A stretch of DNA of 64,000 nucleotides, taken from Candidatus Nanopelagicus hibericus (GTDB lineage Bacteria > Actinomycetota > Actinomycetes > Nanopelagicales > Nanopelagicaceae). Positions 59,982 to 64,000 of this stretch are shown here, piece by piece; the first letter of the stretch is position 1; the number at the start of each line of letters is the position of its first letter. Made by a program: the position numbers and the translations under genes. Under the pieces are notes generated by a model, which saw only the letters and a list, made by a program, of their open reading frames with translations, had not been told where the DNA came from and did not search any database. The stretch is from the NCBI RefSeq assembly GCF_002288005.1, contig NZ_CP016771.1:186001-250000 (forward strand). The letters are read 5' to 3'.

Positions 59982-60194
59982 ATGAATATAACCATGCAGG
60001 TGATACGGGTGAATCTCTTTTTAAAATCAAAGCTGGCAAAGCTGATTAAAGGTCAGAGCCGAGCAGATGTACCAGGGTGGGTATTAGTAGTACTTATGAC
60101 AACAGCTTTAGTTACCGGCATCTGGTCAATTGCCGCACCAAAACTGACCACAATCTTGCGCAACTCATTAGATGCAATGGGCGGTATCAGGTAG
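59982..60194 (+). CDS. Flp/Tad-type small pilin-like membrane protein
   Basis: A 70-aa protein with a basic N-terminus (KSKLAKLIKGQSRAD) and one membrane helix (VPGWVLVVLMTTALVTGIWS, about 41-60 region), then an amphipathic tail. The GQSRADVPGWVL entrance resembles small proteins found in actinobacterial Tad pilus loci; it lacks the usual Glu-Tyr of Flp pilins. The ATG is preceded by TTGGAG. First of four consecutive genes with the same layout. Confidence 0.55.
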   Translation: MNITMQVIRVNLFLKSKLAKLIKGQSRADVPGWVLVVLMTTALVTGIWSIAAPKLTTILRNSLDAMGGIR

Positions 60195-60518
60195 TTGCGC
60201 AAGCACTTATTCGCCCAAAGCAGGGGATCAGTTGAGTCATTTCTAACCATAATTCCACAGGTTTTTGTTTTTTTGGTGATGTTTCAACTGGTCTTTATGC
60301 AATTTAACCTGATGTCAGATACCCATTTGTCACAAGGTGAGGTTTCAAAGATCGCTATCTCTGGTGGAAATAATCAGTATGAACGATATCCACTGCTAGG
60401 TGGGGGTTCAGTTTTAGTAAGAAGTAAGGTGGTAAGTATTAGAAAGTTTTTAGATTTTAACCACTTATCATTTAAGAAAGTTACCTCAATTGCAGTTGAT
60501 GAAGATGAAAGTAATTAA
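60195..60518 (+). CDS. TadE/TadG-like pseudopilin, first
   Basis: A 107-aa protein directly abutting the previous gene. It begins with a short basic region and QSRGSVESFLTIIPQVFVFLVMFQLVF, a Gly-x-x-Glu entrance to an N-terminal helix typical of TadE-like minor pilins (here G-S-V-E). The rest (about 70 residues) is short and soluble. It overlaps the following gene. Alternative: unrelated small secreted membrane protein. Confidence 0.5.
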   Translation: MRKHLFAQSRGSVESFLTIIPQVFVFLVMFQLVFMQFNLMSDTHLSQGEVSKIAISGGNNQYERYPLLGGGSVLVRSKVVSIRKFLDFNHLSFKKVTSIAVDEDESN

Positions 60519-60903
60519 ATACCTCAACTCAAGCTCAAGTGGATCAGCGGTGGCAGAGTTCTTAATTTTCACCTTGCCATTTTTTACTGCATTTCTATTA
60601 TTGATCACCAGTATTCAATTCAAATCTATGGCTATGGCTGAGAGCAGTAATTTGGCTCGGCAGGTGATCAGGGCGTTTATTACCAGCCCCAATGAGCAGT
60701 TGGCTCAGCAGCGCGCATTCCAAGTGGTTGAGATTTACAAATCAAAGCAATCGGATTCAGCCCAATTAGCCCGGCCAATTACAGTTGAGATTACCTGCAG
60801 TGACCATCCATGTTTTAAGGCTGGGAATTTAGTTACTGCCACTATCACTATTGGTAGAGATCAAAAATCTTCAGCAACTGAGTATGTAGATCTATGGCGA
60901 TAA
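60505..60903 (+). CDS. TadE-like pseudopilin
   Basis: A protein of about 132 aa (ATG 60505; a TTG-less longer frame from 60490 would add five residues). It contains SGSAVAEFLIFTLPFFTAFLLLITSIQF near its start, in which G-S-A-V-A-E-F leads into one membrane helix: the classic TadE entrance with its conserved Glu. A Cys pair appears near residue 100 (CSDHPC), possibly a disulfide outside the cell. It overlaps the neighbouring genes on both sides, so the module is one operon. Confidence 0.62.
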   Translation: MKVIKYLNSSSSGSAVAEFLIFTLPFFTAFLLLITSIQFKSMAMAESSNLARQVIRAFITSPNEQLAQQRAFQVVEIYKSKQSDSAQLARPITVEITCSDHPCFKAGNLVTATITIGRDQKSSATEYVDLWR

Positions 60904-61379
60904 ACTCTAAAATAATTAAGGGAATTGTACTTGGCCAAAGCCGTGGTTCATTAATGGCATTATCTTTTGGCTTCTACTTATTAGCAATGACATTGGCATT
61001 TATTTCAATCAATGTTGCATCGGCATACAATATAAAGAAAGAGTTGACTAATATTGCAGAGGGTGCGATAAATAAATCTGCACAATCAATCAATATCTTG
61101 GCTTACTACGCAGAGCTAAATAGATTTAACTCCAACAAACAAGTACCAATAGATTGTGTAGTTGCAAATATTAAGTTTCATAATTTGATTGCCAACGCAC
61201 GCTTATCTGACAAGCAAATACTGGTAGAAGATTTTAATTGCTCACTATATGAAGTTTGGGCGCAGGTTTCCATTACTGGCAAATTGCCAGTTGATCTCAC
61301 CTTTCTTCATCTTGATCAGTTAAATACTCTGACAATTCGAAGTAAGGTTGGCGCGAGTTCGGTATACATGCCTAATTAG
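60894..61379 (+). CDS. TadG/Flp-associated membrane protein
   Basis: A 161-aa protein, N-terminal helix [22 protein letters not shown] (about 13-35), then a long extracytoplasmic domain with three Cys. The GQSRGS entrance matches the previous two proteins, so it is probably a fourth minor pilin or TadG-like protein without the acidic residue. It overlaps the preceding frame by ten bases. prfB follows after 14 bases from its own promoter. Confidence 0.55.
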   Translation: MAINSKIIKGIVLGQSRGSLMALSFGFYLLAMTLAFISINVASAYNIKKELTNIAEGAINKSAQSINILAYYAELNRFNSNKQVPIDCVVANIKFHNLIANARLSDKQILVEDFNCSLYEVWAQVSITGKLPVDLTFLHLDQLNTLTIRSKVGASSVYMPN

Positions 61380-61381
61380 AT

Positions 61382-61393
61382 TACCCTTGCCCC
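61382..61393 (+). promoter_or_regulatory. predicted leaderless promoter of prfB
   Basis: TACCCT (61382-61387), then TGCCCC, then the ATG at 61394. It falls in the 14-base gap after the pilin-like genes. Confidence 0.5.
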
Positions 61394-62500
61394 ATGGCGG
61401 TGCGAGATTATCAAGGTGAGATAAGCAAAATTGATCTCACCCTTAAATCAATTGAACAGGTATTAAACCTGCCCAAATTGGTGGCAACTGCTGCAGATTT
61501 AGAGCACCAAGCCTCTGTGCCAAATCTTTGGGATGACCCACAAGCTGCGCAGGTAATCACCAGTAAATTATCCAGGGCGCAATCAACGATAAATAAAATC
61601 AGTGGAATTAGATCTAGATTAGATGATCTGCCAGTGATGGTTGAGTTAGCAAATAGTGAGGGTGATAAAGCAGCTGCCTTTAAAGATATTGATAAAGAGC
61701 TAGATAATCTCATTCAAGTTATTAATGATTTAGAGGTGCAAACATTATTAAGTGGTGAGTATGACGAGCGGGATGCGTTGATGACTATCAGATCTGAGGC
61801 TGGTGGAGTTGAGGCGGCTGATTGGGCGCAGATGTTAATGCGGATGTACTTAAGGTTTTGCGAACGAAACAATTACAAGGTTGAGGTGCTAGAAACCTCC
61901 TACGCTGAAGAGGCAGGGATTAAATCAACCACATTTCGTATTTCATCCCCTTACGCTTACGGCAGATTATCGGTAGAGCAGGGAACCCATCGCTTGGTTC
62001 GAATATCTCCATTTGATTCTCAATCACGTCGGCACACATCATTTGCTGGCGTGGAGGTAGTACCTGTGGTGGAGCAAAGTGATCATATTGAGATTGATGA
62101 AAAAGATTTAAGGGTTGATGTCTATCGTTCATCAGGTCCTGGTGGCCAAGGTGTTAATACCACCGACTCTGCTGTGCGTATTACCCACACTCCATCTGGG
62201 ATTGTGGTCTCCTGCCAAAATGAAAGATCTCAAATTCAAAATCGGGCAACTGCAATGGCGGTATTGCAATCAAAATTATTGGAGCGACGAAGGTTGGCAG
62301 AACGGGCCAAGATGGATGCACTCAAAGGTGACAACACTGGCTCTTGGGGAAATCAAATGCGCTCTTATGTATTGGCGCCATACCAAATGGTAAAAGATTT
62401 GCGCACAGATTATGAGGTTGGTAATCCATCAGCTGTGCTAGATGGTGATTTAGATGGATTTATTGAGGCGGGTATTAAATGGCGCAAGGGGCGGGAGTAA
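61394..62500 (+). CDS. prfB: peptide chain release factor 2
   Basis: RF2 (368 aa) ends translation at UGA and UAA. The catalytic GGQ lies at 250-252 ([16 protein letters not shown]) and the stop-codon-reading SPF tripeptide at 205-207 (ISPFDS). The frame is continuous from the ATG, so the programmed +1 frameshift known in E. coli prfB is absent, as usual in actinobacteria. It is followed by ftsE and ftsX as in mycobacteria. Confidence 0.96.
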   Translation: MAVRDYQGEISKIDLTLKSIEQVLNLPKLVATAADLEHQASVPNLWDDPQAAQVITSKLSRAQSTINKISGIRSRLDDLPVMVELANSEGDKAAAFKDIDKELDNLIQVINDLEVQTLLSGEYDERDALMTIRSEAGGVEAADWAQMLMRMYLRFCERNNYKVEVLETSYAEEAGIKSTTFRISSPYAYGRLSVEQGTHRLVRISPFDSQSRRHTSFAGVEVVPVVEQSDHIEIDEKDLRVDVYRSSGPGGQGVNTTDSAVRITHTPSGIVVSCQNERSQIQNRATAMAVLQSKLLERRRLAERAKMDALKGDNTGSWGNQMRSYVLAPYQMVKDLRTDYEVGNPSAVLDGDLDGFIEAGIKWRKGRE

Positions 62501-62626
62501 TCTCACATATAAGCGTTGATTCTCAGTATTAATTGTGGAAAATTACCGCTAAATCACCAAAGATCTCTGATTACTTATCTAAACTAGGATCAGATTAGGT
62601 TGATTTACTAATGAGAGGTTTTGATT

Positions 62627-63316
62627 TTGATTCGTTTTGAGAATGTAACCAAACTCTATCCCAAACAGGAAAAGCCAGCCTTAAATGCGGTAAACCTTGA
62701 AATAAATAAGGGCGAGTTTGTTTTCTTGGTTGGTCTATCTGGCTCTGGAAAATCAACCTTTCTAAGATTAGTTTTGCGGGAGGAACGTCCAACAGCTGGG
62801 GTAATTCATGTGGCTGGTAAGGAGTTAAACACTCTGGCCAACCATAAAGTGCCAGAGTTACGACGTCAGGTGGGAACTGTATTTCAAGATTTCAGGTTAC
62901 TGCCAAATAAAACCGTTTCTGAAAATGTCGCTTTCACCTTGCATGTCCTTGGCTATCCAAATAAACAAATTAGCCGAGAGGTGCCAGAGGTATTGGAGTT
63001 GGTTGGGCTTGAGGAAAAAGGTGATCGCAAACCAAGTGAATTATCAGGTGGTGAGCAGCAACGAGTGGCGATTGCTAGGGCCTATGTTTCTCGGCCAACA
63101 ATTTTGATTGCAGATGAACCAACTGGAAATCTAGATCCTGCCACCTCGGTTGGGATTATGAAATTACTAGATCGGATCAACCGTGAGGGAACCACGGTAG
63201 TGATGGCAACCCATGATGCTGGAATTGTTGATCAAATGCGAAAGCGAGTAATTGAGTTGGAGGGTGGCTCGGTAATTCGAGACCAAGTCCGTGGTGTCTA
63301 TGGCTATACCGGTTAA
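62627..63316 (+). CDS. ftsE: cell division ATP-binding protein FtsE
   Basis: A 229-aa ABC ATPase starting at the second in-frame TTG (62627; [12 protein letters not shown], the canonical FtsE start), with GAGAGG at 62614-62619. A TTG at 62621 would leave no room for the ribosome binding site. The Walker [10 protein letters not shown] is near 36-44, the signature [14 protein letters not shown] near 137, and Walker [14 protein letters not shown] near 157. With FtsX it regulates peptidoglycan hydrolases at the division site. Confidence 0.94.
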   Translation: MIRFENVTKLYPKQEKPALNAVNLEINKGEFVFLVGLSGSGKSTFLRLVLREERPTAGVIHVAGKELNTLANHKVPELRRQVGTVFQDFRLLPNKTVSENVAFTLHVLGYPNKQISREVPEVLELVGLEEKGDRKPSELSGGEQQRVAIARAYVSRPTILIADEPTGNLDPATSVGIMKLLDRINREGTTVVMATHDAGIVDQMRKRVIELEGGSVIRDQVRGVYGYTG

Positions 63317-63333
63317 TTTCAAGATGGGAAAGA

Positions 63334-63345
63334 TAGGGTTAGAAA
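63334..63345 (+). promoter_or_regulatory. predicted leaderless promoter of ftsX
   Basis: TAGGGT (63334-63339), then TAGAAA, then the ATG at 63346. It suggests that ftsX has a start of its own within the ftsE-ftsX pair. Confidence 0.5.
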
Positions 63346-64000
63346 ATGCGCGCTAAATTCGTAATGAGTGAGGTGGGCATTGGCCTGCGCCGAAATCTAA
63401 CTATGACCTTTGCAGTGGTAATTACGGTAGCAATCTCATTGTCATTACTTGGTGTTGGCTTACTTGCCAACTCGCAGGTACGGGTAATGAAGGATTACTG
63501 GTATGACAAGATAGAGGTTTCAATATTTCTATGTGGCTCACTCTCTGAAGGTTCATCTTGCGCCAAGGGAGTAATTACCCAAGAGCAAAAAATAGGAATT
63601 CAACGAGATCTCCAAGCACTTCCTGTCGTGCAAGAAGTTTTCTATGAATCACAATCTGAAGCATTTAAACGTTTTCAAGAGAGATTTGAAGGATCAGCGA
63701 TTGCGCAAAATGTCACACCTGATCAGCTACCAGAATCTTTTAGGGTAAAACTTAAAGATCCCACAAAGTTTGCGGTAATAGAAAGCGCCTTTGCCGGCCG
63801 TCCTGGTGTTGATATTGTGCAGGACCAACAAGCGATCTTAGAAAAATTCTTTAGATTACTTGGAGTACTAAGAAATGGTGCCTTGGCAATTGGCGCCGCA
63901 TCAGTACTTACCGCAGCTTTATTGATTAGTAACACCCTGCGCCTAGCCGCCTTTAACCGCAGAAGGGAGACTGGGGTAATGAAATTAGTAGGTGCCTCTA
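63346..64000 (+). CDS. ftsX: cell division protein FtsX (partial)
   Basis: The N-terminal 218 residues are visible; the gene runs off the window. A short cytoplasmic start MRAKFVMSEVGIGLRRNLTM leads into a first membrane helix (about 20-43), then an extracytoplasmic domain of about 120 residues with two Cys (FLCGSLSEGSSCAKG). A second helix (GALAIGAASVLTAALLISN) is followed by the cytoplasmic FNRRRETGVMKLVGAS, the characteristic FtsX loop. It forms a membrane complex with FtsE. Confidence 0.93.
   Translation, partial: MRAKFVMSEVGIGLRRNLTMTFAVVITVAISLSLLGVGLLANSQVRVMKDYWYDKIEVSIFLCGSLSEGSSCAKGVITQEQKIGIQRDLQALPVVQEVFYESQSEAFKRFQERFEGSAIAQNVTPDQLPESFRVKLKDPTKFAVIESAFAGRPGVDIVQDQQAILEKFFRLLGVLRNGALAIGAASVLTAALLISNTLRLAAFNRRRETGVMKLVGAS

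Noticed and set aside
61394-61520. Programmed frameshift in prfB
   Set aside because: The frame is open from the ATG through the region where E. coli has the in-frame UGA.
1-64000. CRISPR array, phage, transposon or toxin-antitoxin module
   Set aside because: No regular repeats, integrase, transposase, attachment-site duplication or paired small toxin genes were seen; gene content is housekeeping throughout.

Overview
The window looks like chromosome from a streamlined, AT-rich actinobacterium. Actinobacterial markers are two WhiB proteins, MtrA/MtrB, a mycothiol deacetylase (MshB), a PdtaS-type kinase, DUF3117, DUF3107, DUF3499 and Rv3235-type proteins, and actinobacterial DapD and Mrp. By eye the DNA is only about two fifths G+C, intergenic gaps are tens of bases, and genes often overlap as ATGA. 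This fits the freshwater Nanopelagicales (acI) group best, but that assignment is inference. Apart from one tRNA-Arg and no visible mobile element, phage or CRISPR array, the window is dense protein coding; no gene-free stretch exceeds about 300 bases.

Layout. 1-8.2 kb: deoxynucleoside catabolism (cdd end, deoA, add; opposite strand punA, phosphopentomutase-like enzyme, deoC and two aldehyde dehydrogenase-family genes, one half-length). 8.2-13.5 kb: Maf, a degenerate PurK, a CoA-binding protein, UDP-glucose dehydrogenase, an LCP ligase and an ExoA-like glycosyltransferase (envelope polysaccharide). 13.5-24.3 kb: dapD, LOG protein, small proteins, pepA, O-methyltransferase, htrA, tatB, mrp, DUF1003, an MgtE-N/CBS protein, an EamA exporter and a PHP phosphatase; the order recalls M. 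tuberculosis Rv1201c-Rv1232c, but sigE and rseA are absent. 24.3-30.4 kb: DUF3107, TetR, mshB, cysS with an orphan small domain, ferredoxin, dapC and a sugar nucleotidyltransferase. 30.5-44.5 kb: the whiB-glycosyltransferase-DUF3499-pmm-ahcY-mtrA-mtrB-comF-secA block also found in Mycobacterium and Streptomyces, here without lpqB and hpf. 44.6-48.1 kb: CpaB/CpaE-like Tad genes, pdtaS, whiB1 and tRNA-Arg. 48.2-55.3 kb: msrA/msrB, a transsulfuration enzyme, small membrane proteins, and a GlcD-TerC-ABC exporter operon. 55.5-59.9 kb: two class III aminotransferases flanking mmsA. 60-64 kb: four small Tad pilin-like genes, prfB, ftsE and the start of ftsX.

The most general signal is regulatory. 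At 21 gene starts a TANNNT hexamer lies exactly six bases before the start codon, with no Shine-Dalgarno; this is the layout expected for leaderless mRNAs. It also decides several start codons (mshB, the MgtE-N/CBS protein). Other signals worth attention are an ATP-grasp-deleted PurK, a half-length aldehyde dehydrogenase, missing sigma/anti-sigma, LpqB and HPF genes in otherwise conserved blocks, and two motor-less Tad pilus fragments.
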